Shown here: one piece after another, positions 35,469 to 44,064 of the stretch
How positions within the stretch are numbered: the stretch's first letter is position 1
Layout of the letters: the number at the start of each line of letters is the position of its first letter
DNA from: JBNKWA01 sp050299555
Lineage (GTDB): Bacteria > Pseudomonadota > Alphaproteobacteria > Rhodobacterales > Rhodobacteraceae
DNA length: 53,580 bases
Assembly: GCA_050299555.1 (NCBI GenBank)
Contig: JBNKWA010000039.1
Location: 1-53,580 of the forward strand
Direction of reading: 5' to 3'
Notes under the pieces: generated by a model
What the model was told of the DNA's origin: nothing
Database searches by the model: none
The model's input: the letters and a program-made list of their open reading frames with translations, nothing else
Translations under genes and position numbers: made by a program

Positions 35469-35677
35469 GAAACCCCCACAGGATCAGGTGGTTGGCTTTC
35501 GTGGGCTTGCTTGCGCGGCCCGGCCGGCCTTGCGCGCAGGCAGCAAGAGCGTTGGCCTGGGGCCGCAATGCCGCAGAATCGGCGGTTGCGGCCGTTCTCG
35601 CGCCCATGGTCTGCCGGCCGCCCTTGCCACTCCTGGCGGTCATGCCGGGCGACGTGCGCGCCGTTGCGGGTGATCGG

Positions 35678-36565
35678 TCAGCCCAGTGTCGAGCGGATGA
35701 GCGTTTCGCGGGCGGATGCAAGGTGAGCGCGGCAGGCGAGGTCGATCAGCTTCGGGTTCCGCGTTTCGAGCGCGTCGATATAGGTCAGGTGCTCGCCGAT
35801 CGCGACCTCGTTGCGCTGCCGTTCGTCCTTCTTGTTCCACTGGTAGTGATAGTGAAAGATCAGCGCGATGATATCGTTGAAGTTGCTGATGAACCGGTTG
35901 GGTGACGCGGTGTTGATGAACCGGTGAAAGGCGCTGTCGAGTTCCGAGAAGTCATGATAGCGGACGTCGATGTCGGCCAGGATCTCCACGTGCTTGGCCC
36001 GCATTTCGGCCAGCATGCGCCAGTTGGGCGAGTCGGCGGGAAGCGTGCCGAACGCCATTGCCGAGCGCAGTTCGAAAAGCTCGCGGATTTCGTAGAGTTC
36101 CATCGCGAAATCCCGCGTGAAACCCTTGAAGACCCAGCCGCCATGCGCCCGGCGTTCGATCAGCCCGAAGCGCTGGAACCGGTTGAGGAACTCGCGGATG
36201 CTGGTCGTGGCGACGCCAAACTGCCGGGCAAGCTCAAGCTCGTTGATCGACGTGCCCGGACGGGTGTCGTCCTTCAGCATCCATTCCATGAACCGCGCTT
36301 CGACCTGCTCGGACATTGGCACGGTCTCTGAATCGGGAAACCGCTCGAGCCTTGGGACGCCCTTGCCGACGGTCCGTTCCCGACCGTTTCCGGTGACAGC
36401 TCCATTTTGCTGCAGCGTATCGACGACCTTGCGAACGGTGGTCCGGCTCACCGACAGTTGCGCCCCAAGGGCGGTTTCCGACGGCAGAGGCTCGCCTGGC
36501 GCGAGATTGTCGAGGATCTCGATCGCCTCATTGTAGGCGCGCTTGAAGATGGCGTCCGATTTCAT
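35678..36565 (-). CDS. FCD-type regulator with two N-terminal winged helices
   Basis: A 295-residue GntR-superfamily regulator. Unusually it has two winged helix-turn-helix regions: the first at about 15-70 (LPSETALGAQLSVSRTTVRK), the second at about 95-150 (SINELELARQFGVATTSIRE, then RRAHGGWVFKGF). An all-helical FCD ligand domain follows (about 160-290: MELYEIRELFELRSAMAFG, HDFSELDSAFHRFINTAS), with His residues typical of metal-assisted acid binding. It diverges from the sugar transporter operon and the shared gap holds two palindromes, so it very likely controls that operon in response to a sugar acid or a related metabolite. Confidence 0.85.
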   Translation of the reverse strand: MKSDAIFKRAYNEAIEILDNLAPGEPLPSETALGAQLSVSRTTVRKVVDTLQQNGAVTGNGRERTVGKGVPRLERFPDSETVPMSEQVEARFMEWMLKDDTRPGTSINELELARQFGVATTSIREFLNRFQRFGLIERRAHGGWVFKGFTRDFAMELYEIRELFELRSAMAFGTLPADSPNWRMLAEMRAKHVEILADIDVRYHDFSELDSAFHRFINTASPNRFISNFNDIIALIFHYHYQWNKKDERQRNEVAIGEHLTYIDALETRNPKLIDLACRAHLASARETLIRSTLG

Positions 36566-36587
36566 TCTCAGAATCCCGTCATTTTCG

Positions 36588-36608
36588 GTATTTTAATGCA
36601 TAAAATAC
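36588..36608. promoter_or_regulatory. Palindromic operator candidate 1 (transport operon/regulator gap)
   Basis: GTATTTTA and TAAAATAC are perfect 8-base arms around ATGCA. It starts 22 bases from the regulator start codon, a position from which it could block transcription of the regulator gene. Its AT-rich arms contrast with the GC-rich surroundings. Confidence 0.65.
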
Positions 36609-36634
36609 AACTTGACGAGAGGGTTTCGGATCGA

Positions 36635-36650
36635 CTTTTGTAGATAAAAG
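36635..36650. promoter_or_regulatory. Palindromic operator candidate 2
   Basis: CTTTT (36635-36639) and AAAAG (36646-36650) flank GTAGAT, about 30 bases before the permease start. A smaller, weaker relative of the 36588 palindrome and a plausible second site for the same regulator. The TTGACG at 36612 may be a -35 box, but no -10 at ideal spacing was found. Confidence 0.4.
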
Positions 36651-36681
36651 ACACAATGGAAAGCGTGTAAGCGTCACTTGT

Positions 36682-37707
36682 ATGATGTCCCCTGTCGATC
36701 AAGCCTCGTCGGAGAAGCGGCCCACGGCCGGCCTCGAAGTCACATTGAGGCTGCTCGGAATCGGGCCGGTCCTGATCCTTGTTCTGCTGGTTGCGATCAT
36801 CGGTTTCGTCACCCCGAACTTCTTCAAGCCGGTCAACCTCGGCAACATCCTGTCGCAAACCGCCGTCATCGCGATCGTGGCGATGGGGCAGCACCTGGTG
36901 ATCCTGACGCGGGGCATAGACCTGTCCGTCGGTTCCAACCTTGCGCTGGCGACAGTCGTCGGCGGCCTCGTCTACCAGCAATCGGATTCCGCGCTGGTCG
37001 TCGCCGCGGCGATGATCCTGTCCGGCGCTCTGGTCGGCGCGGTCAACGGCACTTTCTATGCATATGGGCGGCTGCCGCATCCCTTCGTCATCACGCTGGC
37101 GACGCTGAGCATCTGCCGGGGCCTGGCGCTGGAGATCGCGCCGGGTCACACCACGATACGGGGCATGCCGGAGGCGATTTCGGCGATGGGCAACACCGAT
37201 TTCTTCGGTGTGCCTGCCTCGTTCTTCGTTGTCGCGGCGGTCGCGCTTGTCCTGCTCGTCGTTGCCAAGGCGATGGTCTGGGGCCGCTGGCTGTACGCCG
37301 TAGGGGGCGATCCCGTGGCGGCGCGCGAGATGGGTATTCCGGTCCGTCCGGTGCTGGTCTCGGTCTACGTGCTTTCGGGCGTATGCGCGGGCATAGGCGC
37401 GGTGGTGCTGGCGGGCCGCACGGCGGCGGGCTCGCCGCTTTATGGCAATCTGCTGGAGCTCGACACCATTGCGGCCGTCATCATCGGCGGCGCGAGCTTT
37501 CTTGGCGGGCGGGGCCATCTCGGCCACGCGTTGGTCGGGGCGGTGATGATCGGCGTGATCCGCAACGCGCTCAACCTTCACGGCGTCGACGCCTATTTCC
37601 AGATGATCGCGATTGGCACCATCATCGTGCTGGCGGTCGAATCCGATGTGCTGCGCAATCACCTCGAGGCGCGGGTGCGCACGCTGCACGCGGCGGGGGG
37701 GCGGTGA
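36682..37707 (+). CDS. Sugar ABC transporter permease (RbsC/FrcC type)
   Basis: A 341-residue inner-membrane permease of the CUT2 family. Helices are visible throughout (VLILVLLVAIIGFVTPNF, IVAMGQHLVILTRGIDLSVG, ALVVAAAMILSGALVGAV, VAAVALVLLVVAKAMVWG). The GIDLSVGS and NTDFFG segments, the EMGIPVRPVLVSVYVLSG cytoplasmic coupling loop, and GGASFLGGRGHLGHALVGA are all typical of RbsC/FrcC. Two adjacent ATG codons start the gene; the first is used here. It is followed by a single-domain ATPase and a binding protein, a complete importer. Confidence 0.92.
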   Translation: MMSPVDQASSEKRPTAGLEVTLRLLGIGPVLILVLLVAIIGFVTPNFFKPVNLGNILSQTAVIAIVAMGQHLVILTRGIDLSVGSNLALATVVGGLVYQQSDSALVVAAAMILSGALVGAVNGTFYAYGRLPHPFVITLATLSICRGLALEIAPGHTTIRGMPEAISAMGNTDFFGVPASFFVVAAVALVLLVVAKAMVWGRWLYAVGGDPVAAREMGIPVRPVLVSVYVLSGVCAGIGAVVLAGRTAAGSPLYGNLLELDTIAAVIIGGASFLGGRGHLGHALVGAVMIGVIRNALNLHGVDAYFQMIAIGTIIVLAVESDVLRNHLEARVRTLHAAGGR

Positions 37708-37709
37708 TC

Positions 37710-38471
37710 ATGTCGGGCACCGGCGCACCGATCCTGAGCCTGCGCAACTGCCACAAGCGCTTCGGCGCGATCCAGGCGCTTCGGGATGTCAGCCTGGACG
37801 CATGGCGTGGCGAGATCCTGGCGCTGCTCGGCGACAACGGTGCGGGAAAGTCGACGCTGATCAAATGCATCAGCGGGGTTCACCAGCCCGACGAGGGCGA
37901 GATCCGCCTGAATGGCGAACCGGCGGTGCTTTCGTCGCCGGCGGTGGCGCGGCGCGCGGGCATCGAGACGGTCTATCAGGACCTCGCGCTGTTCGACAAC
38001 ATGACGCCGGCGCAGAACTTCTACTGCGGCCGCGAATTGTCCGGACCGCAATGGCTGCCGCGACCGCTTCGGTTCCTCGACAAGTCGGCGATGAACCGCG
38101 AGGCGCAGGAGGTGATCGACCGCCTCAAGGTCAAGCTGCCCCGTTTCGGCACGCCCGTCGCGCAGATGTCGGGCGGCCAGCGCCAGGCGATCGCCGTCGC
38201 GCGGGCGATGGTCTTCGCCAGGGACGTGGTGATCCTCGACGAACCGACAGCGGCGCTCGGCCTGCGCGAGGCGCGCAAGGTGCTCGACCTGATGGCGCAA
38301 CTGAAGTCCGAGGACATCGCGGTCATCCTGATCACGCACAACATGGAGCATGTCGTCGAACTTGCCGACCGCGCGGTGGTTCTGCGGCAGGGGCGCAAGG
38401 TCGGGGAGTTGAAGCCGGACGAAGGCAACAAGCAGGATCTGGTTTCGATGATCGTCGGCGCTGACGCCTAG
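37710..38471 (+). CDS. Sugar ABC transporter ATPase (FrcA-like, single domain)
   Basis: A 253-residue ATP-binding subunit. Walker A GDNGAGKSTLIK (about 42), Q-loop region VYQDLALFDN, signature MSGGQRQAIAVARA, Walker B DVVILDEPTAALG, and switch His in ILITHNMEH are all present. It is half the length of RbsA, which carries two nucleotide-binding domains, so it belongs to the short FrcA group and should act as a homodimer. ATG 37710 is chosen (GGGGGGCGG upstream); an in-frame GTG lies 6 bases earlier. It nearly overlaps the permease stop. Confidence 0.93.
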   Translation: MSGTGAPILSLRNCHKRFGAIQALRDVSLDAWRGEILALLGDNGAGKSTLIKCISGVHQPDEGEIRLNGEPAVLSSPAVARRAGIETVYQDLALFDNMTPAQNFYCGRELSGPQWLPRPLRFLDKSAMNREAQEVIDRLKVKLPRFGTPVAQMSGGQRQAIAVARAMVFARDVVILDEPTAALGLREARKVLDLMAQLKSEDIAVILITHNMEHVVELADRAVVLRQGRKVGELKPDEGNKQDLVSMIVGADA

Positions 38472-38543
38472 AGGATTTCGGCGGCGCGGCGCGCCGGCGG
38501 ATGGGGAGACCGCAAAAGCGGTCACAAGGAAGTGGAGGAAAGC

Positions 38544-39461
38544 ATGAGATTCAAATCGCTACTTGCCGGCCTTGGGCTGGCCCTCGCCACGGCGGGGCCC
38601 GGCCTTGCGGCCGACTCGATAAAGCTCGGCTTTATCACCAAGTTCCCGGTACCGTTCTTTGCGACCATGGAGGATGCCGCGAAGGCCTATGCCGAGGCTA
38701 ATCCCGGCATCGAGATCACATACGGTCAGGGTCAGTCCGCGACGGACATCGAAGGGCAGATCGCGCTCATCGAGTCCATGGTCGTCAACGGCGTGCAGGG
38801 CATTGCGCTGACGCCGGTCGACCCGACGGTCGCTCCGGCGCTGGATCGCGCAGTCGCTGCCGGCGTCAAGATCGTGCTGATGGACAACAACATTCCCGAC
38901 TGGGATGGCCGCACGGCGCTTGCGACCACCGACAACTATGCCGCCGGAAAGATCGCCGGCGAGTACCTGGCGACTGTCCTCAAGGACGGCGACACGATCG
39001 GCATCCTGGAGGGCGTGCCCGGTGTGCCGGCGCTCGATGACCGCGTCAACGGCATGATGGAGGGTCTTGCCGGCGTCAACGTCAACGTCGTCGGGCGCAC
39101 GGGAACCAACTGCACCGAGGAACTGGGCATCAGCGCCGCCGAGGACATGCTGACGGCCAATCCGGACCTGAAGTCGATCTACGCGGCATGCGGGCCGCCC
39201 GCCGCCGGCGCTGCCCGGGCGATCAAGAATGCCGGCATCGATCCGGCGAATATCGTGCTGGTCGGGTTCGACTTCTGCTGCGGTGAAGCCGAAGCGCTTG
39301 AAGAAGGGATCGAGGACGCCACGGTGGCCCAGTTCCCCTCCAAGATGGCATCGCTCGGCGTGGATGCGCTGGTGAAGTCGATCAGGGGCGAGCCGGTCGA
39401 GTCGCTGATCGATTCCGGCGCTGCGCTGGTCACCAAGGACAACATGGCAGACTTCCAGTGA
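38544..39461 (+). CDS. Sugar ABC transporter substrate-binding protein
   Basis: A 305-residue periplasmic binding protein of the ribose-binding type. Signal peptide MRFKSLLAGLGLALATAGPG with cleavage after GLAA. The mature start DSIKLGFITKFPVPFFATM and later blocks ALTPVDPTVAPALDRAVAAG, VLMDNNIPDW and VLVGFDFCCGEAEAL are typical of CUT2 sugar binders. The DNNIP segment with its Asp/Asn residues contributes to the sugar pocket. Ligand is not identifiable from sequence; fructose- and sugar-alcohol-like binders share this pattern. GTGGAGGAAAGC precedes ATG 38544. Confidence 0.93.
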   Translation: MRFKSLLAGLGLALATAGPGLAADSIKLGFITKFPVPFFATMEDAAKAYAEANPGIEITYGQGQSATDIEGQIALIESMVVNGVQGIALTPVDPTVAPALDRAVAAGVKIVLMDNNIPDWDGRTALATTDNYAAGKIAGEYLATVLKDGDTIGILEGVPGVPALDDRVNGMMEGLAGVNVNVVGRTGTNCTEELGISAAEDMLTANPDLKSIYAACGPPAAGAARAIKNAGIDPANIVLVGFDFCCGEAEALEEGIEDATVAQFPSKMASLGVDALVKSIRGEPVESLIDSGAALVTKDNMADFQ

Positions 39462-39529
39462 TCCTGCATTCGGGCCGGCACACCGCCGGCCCGACCCTTC
39501 GACCTTCCGACCGGTGACAGGGAAAGCCC

Positions 39530-40540
39530 GTGGCCATGAACATCAATGCACTTGTGTGCGCGAAACCGGGCAGTCTGGCCGTGGAAAAGCGCCCCGAGCC
39601 TGTCGCCGGTCCGGGCGATGTGCTGGCGCGGCCGCTCCGCATAGGCATTTGCGGCACCGACTATCATATCTTCGAGGGCAAGCACCCCTTCCTCCAGTAT
39701 CCGCGGGTGATGGGGCATGAACTCGCGGTCGAGATCCTGGAAACGGCGGATGACAGCGGCTTCCAGCGCGGTGACATCTGCGTGGTGAATCCCTACAAGT
39801 CCTGCGGCACCTGCATCGCCTGCCGCGCCGGACGACCGAACTGTTGCACCAGCATATCGGTGCTCGGCGTGCACGAGGACGGCGGGATGACCGACCGGTT
39901 CGTCCTGCCGGCGAAACAGTTGATCAAGGCCCCCGGGCTTTCGGCCGATGCGTGCGCAATCGTCGAGTTCCTGGCGATCGGCGCCCATGCGGTCAGGCGC
40001 GGCGAGGTCGGCGCGGGCGCCAATGTCCTGGTTGTCGGCGGCGGGCCCATCGGGCTCGGGGTCACGCTTTTTGCGCGGCTGGCGGGCGGAAACGTGTCGC
40101 TTGTCGACACCGACGCGGCCCGTGCCGAGGCAACCGCGTCCATTACCGGCGTGACGGCCCTGGCGCCCGAAGGGTCCGCCAACGAGGGGTGGCCGGCCGA
40201 CGGTTTCGACATCGTGTTCGACGCGACCGGCAATCGCGCGGCGATGGAAGCCGGGTTCGCCCATGTCGCGCACGCTGGAACCTATGTGCTTGTCGGCCTC
40301 ATCAACGACCGGATCGAGTTTTCCGATCCCGATTTCCATCGCAAGGAAATGACACTGCGCGGCAGCCGCAACGCGCTGGCCGTCGATTTCGCGCAGGTGA
40401 TCGAGGCGATCCGGGCCGGCGACGTCGCGGTCGAGCGGATCATCACCCACCGGACGACCCTCGAAGGCGCGGTCACCGACCTTGCGGGCTGGGCCTCGGC
40501 CAAGGCCGGCCTCATCAAGGCGGTCATCGAAACGGGCTGA
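39530..40540 (+). CDS. Zinc-dependent alcohol dehydrogenase (sugar acid/polyol type)
   Basis: A 336-residue medium-chain dehydrogenase. The catalytic zinc motif GICGTDYHIFEG and GHELAVEI are near the N-terminus. The structural zinc lobe SCGTCIACRAGRPNCC has the four-Cys C-x2-C-x2-C-x7-C spacing. The NAD-binding loop is VVGGGPIGLGVTLFA near residue 170. It resembles L-gulonate 5-dehydrogenase and related sugar-acid dehydrogenases, but substrate is not certain. Start is given as GTG 39530 because GGGAAAG is well spaced for it; ATG 39536 is an alternative. It is followed after 8 bases by the mannitol-dehydrogenase-family gene. Confidence 0.9.
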   Translation: MAMNINALVCAKPGSLAVEKRPEPVAGPGDVLARPLRIGICGTDYHIFEGKHPFLQYPRVMGHELAVEILETADDSGFQRGDICVVNPYKSCGTCIACRAGRPNCCTSISVLGVHEDGGMTDRFVLPAKQLIKAPGLSADACAIVEFLAIGAHAVRRGEVGAGANVLVVGGGPIGLGVTLFARLAGGNVSLVDTDAARAEATASITGVTALAPEGSANEGWPADGFDIVFDATGNRAAMEAGFAHVAHAGTYVLVGLINDRIEFSDPDFHRKEMTLRGSRNALAVDFAQVIEAIRAGDVAVERIITHRTTLEGAVTDLAGWASAKAGLIKAVIETG

Positions 40541-40548
40541 GGACACCG

Positions 40549-42003
40549 ATGCAGCGACTGAACGCCGCTTCAGCAAGCCTGGCCTATGAAAGGCGGAACG
40601 TGGTTCCGGGGATCGTTCACCTGGGAATCGGCGCCTTTTTCCGCGCCCACGCCGCCGTCTATGTGGACGACCTTCTCGCACGGGATCCGGGTTGGGGGAT
40701 CATCGGCGTGTCGCTGCGCCGGGGCGACACCCGGGCCGCGCTGGCGCCCCAGGACGGGCTCTACAACGTGGCGATACGCAGCGGCGAAGGCACCCGGTAC
40801 CGGGTTGTCGGCTCCGTGCTCGAGGTGCTCGACGCGACGGCCCAGTTCGACCGCGTCATCGCCGCGCTGACGGACCCACGGATCCGCATCCTGTCCCTGA
40901 CGGTCACCGAAAAGGGCTATTGCCACGACCCGGCAACCGGATTGCTGGACAGCAGCCACCCGGACATCGTTCACGATCTGGCGAACCCCGCCCACCCGGC
41001 CAGCGCGCCGGGTCTGATCGTGCGGGCGCTGGAACTGAGACGGAATGTGGGTGTCGCCCCGTTTGCGGTGATGTCGTGCGACAACCTGCCGGCAAACGGA
41101 CGGACGACACGCAACGTGGTGACGGGATTTGCCGAACTGCGCGACGCCCATCTCGCAGAGCATATCCGCCGCGATGTTGCGTTTCCATCGACCATGATCG
41201 ACCGGATCGTGCCCGCAACCACCGATGAAGACCGCGCGGCTGTCGCCCGCGATACGGGTCTGGAGGATGCCTGGCCGGTGGTGACCGAGCCGTTCACCCA
41301 GTGGGTCATCGAGGACAATTTTCCCCAGGGTCGGCCGCGATTCGAGGATGTCGGCGCGGAACTGGTGAACGACGTGCACGACCATGAACTGATGAAGCTG
41401 CGCATGCTGAACGGCAGCCATTCATCGCTGGCCTATCTGGGCTATCTGGCGGGATACGAGACGGTCAGCGAGGCGGTGGGCGATCCCGACCTGCACGCCT
41501 TTCTGCGCGGGCTGCTGGTCGAGGAAGCGATGCACACGCTTCCCGACACTCTCGGGGATCTGCGGCCCTATGCCGACGCGCTGCTTGTTCGCTTCGCCAA
41601 TCCCGCGCTCCGGCACCGGACATGGCAGATCGCCATGGATGGCAGCCAGAAGCTGCCGCAGCGCCTTCTCGGCACGATCCGCGACCGCTTCGCGGCCGGA
41701 CGTTCCATCGACCGACTGGCACTCGGGGTCGCAGCCTGGATGCGATACGCGACCGGCACCGACGAAAAAGGCGAGCCCATCGACGTAAGGGATCCCCTCG
41801 CGGAACGCTTTGCGGAAATAGCGCGGGGTGCCGGCAGGAATGCCGAAGCGCTGGTGAGCGGCTTTCTCGGCATTCGGGAAGTCTTCGGCAACGACCTCGC
41901 AGGATCGGCCGATTTCCGGACGTTGCTGATCTCTCACCTCGATTCGCTGTTGGAGCACGGGGCGCTCGCGACGGTCCGCCAACTCAACCGACGCCTGGTG
42001 TAA
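40549..42003 (+). CDS. Mannitol-dehydrogenase-family oxidoreductase (fructuronate reductase-like)
   Basis: A 484-residue long-chain dehydrogenase. Family hallmarks: HLGIGAFFRAHAAVYVDDLL near the N-terminus, the NAD site VTEKGYC, and the catalytic KLRMLNGSHSSLAYLGYLAG with the K-x5-N-x2-H pattern. EDNFPQGRPRFEDVGAELV is also diagnostic. Fructuronate reductase (UxuB) and mannitol/arabinitol dehydrogenases share these. Paired with a gulonate-like zinc dehydrogenase, a sequence such as sugar acid to keto acid and on to an aldonate is plausible, but this is inference. Last gene of the module; convergent with the DUF2461 gene 85 bases away. Confidence 0.9.
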   Translation: MQRLNAASASLAYERRNVVPGIVHLGIGAFFRAHAAVYVDDLLARDPGWGIIGVSLRRGDTRAALAPQDGLYNVAIRSGEGTRYRVVGSVLEVLDATAQFDRVIAALTDPRIRILSLTVTEKGYCHDPATGLLDSSHPDIVHDLANPAHPASAPGLIVRALELRRNVGVAPFAVMSCDNLPANGRTTRNVVTGFAELRDAHLAEHIRRDVAFPSTMIDRIVPATTDEDRAAVARDTGLEDAWPVVTEPFTQWVIEDNFPQGRPRFEDVGAELVNDVHDHELMKLRMLNGSHSSLAYLGYLAGYETVSEAVGDPDLHAFLRGLLVEEAMHTLPDTLGDLRPYADALLVRFANPALRHRTWQIAMDGSQKLPQRLLGTIRDRFAAGRSIDRLALGVAAWMRYATGTDEKGEPIDVRDPLAERFAEIARGAGRNAEALVSGFLGIREVFGNDLAGSADFRTLLISHLDSLLEHGALATVRQLNRRLV

Positions 42004-42088
42004 GCGGATCCACGCGAAGCTCCCGTGTCAACCGGAGTTGCTTGCTGGCGGCGGGGCAGCCCTTGCCTGCCCTGCCGGCCCCGGCATG

Positions 42089-42724
42089 TCATTCGCTGAA
42101 CACGGCCGAGATCAGCCACTGCCGAACCGCATCGAGCTGCCCGAGACGCTCGGCCACAAGCCCGGGCGCCTCGTCACCAAAGGCCAGTTCGCGGGGGGCA
42201 TCGCCCAGCCACACGCACAGCCCCTTGCGCCTGAGCAGGTCGGCGCGCGGATGATCCTGCGCATGGGGCGCCGGCACGCGCCTGAGTTCGGGGTCCTCCA
42301 GCCGGAACGGCCCCCCGCCCAGCGCCTCGGCGAGGGTCTGGCCGCCCCTGCCTGCCACCGCCTCGCGCCAGCGCGCAAGCTCTGGCCCGGGAAAGGCGAA
42401 GCAGCCATAGCCGAGGACCAGCCGGTCGGGTTCCAGCCCGAACATCCACGCCGCCGGGGTGTCGCCGTCCGATGCGGAAATGTGGATATGGGCGTTGTAG
42501 GGCGTCTTGTCCTTCGAAAACCGCAGGTCGCGATTGACGCGAAAGACCCTGGCCCGGCTTTCGGTTCCATGACGGGCACCGAGAAGGGCGGCCAGGCTGT
42601 CGGCAAAGGCCCTGGCCGGCTCCTTCATCACCCGGGCATAGCGCTGCCTTTGCCCGTCGAACCAGTCGCGGGTGTTGTTGGCCTTCAGGTCGGCGAGGAA
42701 ATCCGTCGTTTCGGGGCTGAACAT
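42089..42724 (-). CDS. DUF2461 family protein
   Basis: A 211-residue protein of DUF2461 (TIGR02453 type). Conserved features visible are FLADLKANNTRDWFDGQR at the N-terminus, FRVNRDLRFSKDKTPYNAHI with a basic/aromatic patch, and GPELARWREAVAG. Function is unknown; no membrane segment or signal is present. It starts 8 bases beyond the TfoX-like stop on the same strand, so the two are likely co-transcribed. Confidence 0.85.
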   Translation of the reverse strand: MFSPETTDFLADLKANNTRDWFDGQRQRYARVMKEPARAFADSLAALLGARHGTESRARVFRVNRDLRFSKDKTPYNAHIHISASDGDTPAAWMFGLEPDRLVLGYGCFAFPGPELARWREAVAGRGGQTLAEALGGGPFRLEDPELRRVPAPHAQDHPRADLLRRKGLCVWLGDAPRELAFGDEAPGLVAERLGQLDAVRQWLISAVFSE

Positions 42725-42732
42725 CGGGGACC

Positions 42733-43074
42733 CTATTTCGGTGGCCGGGACAGGGCGTTGGCAACCGCGAGGTCCTTCCAGGCGCCGAAGCGTTCCGGCG
42801 CGCAGTCGTCGGCCTCGACGAAGTAGAAGCCGCGCATCAGTCGTCCGCCCTGGACCATCTTCTGTCCGCCGCCGATGGCATCGGCGGCCGCGACGTTATC
42901 GACGCCGACACGGAACATGAACAGCCCGCGCCCATCCTTTTCGCGATGTGCGCCGCCGACCATGTGTCCGTTCACGAAAAAGCACGTTCCGCCCATCATC
43001 TTCCTTTCCGAGACTGCGGGCAGCCCGTCGAGCGCGTTGCGGAAGATGTCCGAAAGATATTCGTCAACAGCCAT
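42733..43074 (-). CDS. TfoX/Sxy N-terminal domain protein
   Basis: A 113-residue protein carrying only the TfoX N-terminal domain. It contains SERKMMGGTCFFVNGHMVGG and the C-terminal SRPPK tail, typical of stand-alone members. TfoX/Sxy promotes competence in gammaproteobacteria; stand-alone N-domains in alphaproteobacteria have no known role. A GGACGGAGGGAGCA stretch precedes ATG 43074. It diverges from the small membrane protein at 43209. Confidence 0.85.
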   Translation of the reverse strand: MAVDEYLSDIFRNALDGLPAVSERKMMGGTCFFVNGHMVGGAHREKDGRGLFMFRVGVDNVAAADAIGGGQKMVQGGRLMRGFYFVEADDCAPERFGAWKDLAVANALSRPPK

Positions 43075-43208
43075 TGCTCCCTCCGTCCTGTTCCATGGCA
43101 GGGATGACGTTTCGCGCGCGCGATTTCGGACCGCGCCGGCGGATCCGGGTGTCCGATTGCCCCGGGTCCGTTCGTCCTTGCCCGAACATGCGGCGAAAGG
43201 ACAGGCAC

Positions 43209-43658
43209 ATGACGCTCCGGAACCGGCACCTGATCGGGTTGGACGCCGCCCTCTATTTCACCGCCACGCTGGGGTTCGCGGTGCTCTGGCATCTGAGCTG
43301 GTTCTCGGGTGCCTACACGGCCCTGAACTGGCCCGACCCGTCCGAGGCGGACGTGCCCCTGGGCGCTCTGGCGGTCGCGACCCAGGCGGTTGTCCTGGCC
43401 ATCGTGCTGGACTGGGCCCTGGCGCAGCGGCCCGGCCTGTCGTCCATCCTTCGGGTACTGGGCCTGGCCTTCGTGTTCCTGTGGACCAGCCATGTGATTG
43501 GCGACGCCGCGAAGTGCGGGTTCGCGCCCAAAAGCAGCTTCGTGGCGATCGAGACCGGATATCTGGCGATCCAGTTCGTGCTCTACGGCGTTCTGGTCTG
43601 GCTGGCGCACCGGTCGCTGGATGCCCGGCTGCGTGGCCCCCGCCGGCGGGACGCTTGA
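43209..43658 (+). CDS. Small four-helix membrane protein, unknown
   Basis: A 149-residue hydrophobic protein with four predicted helices (LDAALYFTATLGFAVLWHL, LAVATQAVVLAIVLDWAL, ILRVLGLAFVFLWTSHVIG, VAIETGYLAIQFVLYGVLVWLA). I do not recognise a family. A conserved-looking Cys and Lys lie in AAKCGFAPKSSF. AAAGGACAGG precedes ATG 43209. It is 52 bases upstream of the YciI gene on the same strand and may be in the same stress-type operon. Confidence 0.7.
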   Translation: MTLRNRHLIGLDAALYFTATLGFAVLWHLSWFSGAYTALNWPDPSEADVPLGALAVATQAVVLAIVLDWALAQRPGLSSILRVLGLAFVFLWTSHVIGDAAKCGFAPKSSFVAIETGYLAIQFVLYGVLVWLAHRSLDARLRGPRRRDA

Positions 43659-43710
43659 TCCCGAGGGCCGGTTGGCACACCGTCGCGGTGGCTGAAGACG
43701 AGGAGACAGG

Positions 43711-44064
43711 ATGCTCTATTCCCTGCTGATCTACGGCATCGAGGGCGTTGCCGAAGCGCTGCCGCCCGAGGAACAGGAGGCGCTGCTGGACAAGCATCGC
43801 GCCCTTCAGGCACGCCTGCAGCAAGACGGCACCTATCGCGGCGCGGTGCAGCTGATGCCGCCGTCGAGTGCTTCGCACGTCACCGAGAAGGCCGCCGAAG
43901 CGGTGCTGATGGACGGCCCCTTCGCCGAGTCCAAAGAGCAGTTTCTGGGCTTCTACCTGATCGAATGCGAAAGCTTCGACTATGCCGTCGAGGCCGCCCG
44001 GGCACTGCCGCAGGGCATCGCCCATGTCGAGGTGCGCGCCGTCAGGTGGTCGTCCGGGTTGTGA
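43711..44064 (+). CDS. YciI/DGPF-domain protein
   Basis: A 117-residue ferredoxin-like-fold protein. The signature MDGPFAESKEQFLGFYLIE, with the DGPF motif, sits at about 70. The N-terminal LYSLLIYG and the His-containing HVEVRAVRW end match the YciI-like family. In many genomes a DGPF gene is directly followed by an ECF42 sigma factor, as here (stop and start overlap, GTGA). It probably senses or modulates the sigma factor, but direct evidence is lacking for this protein. AGGAGACAGG precedes ATG 43711. Confidence 0.9.
   Translation: MLYSLLIYGIEGVAEALPPEEQEALLDKHRALQARLQQDGTYRGAVQLMPPSSASHVTEKAAEAVLMDGPFAESKEQFLGFYLIECESFDYAVEAARALPQGIAHVEVRAVRWSSGL

Noticed and set aside
35393..42003. Genomic island inserted at tRNA-Thr
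   Set aside because: No integrase, and no copy of the tRNA 3' end was found at the far side of the sugar module.
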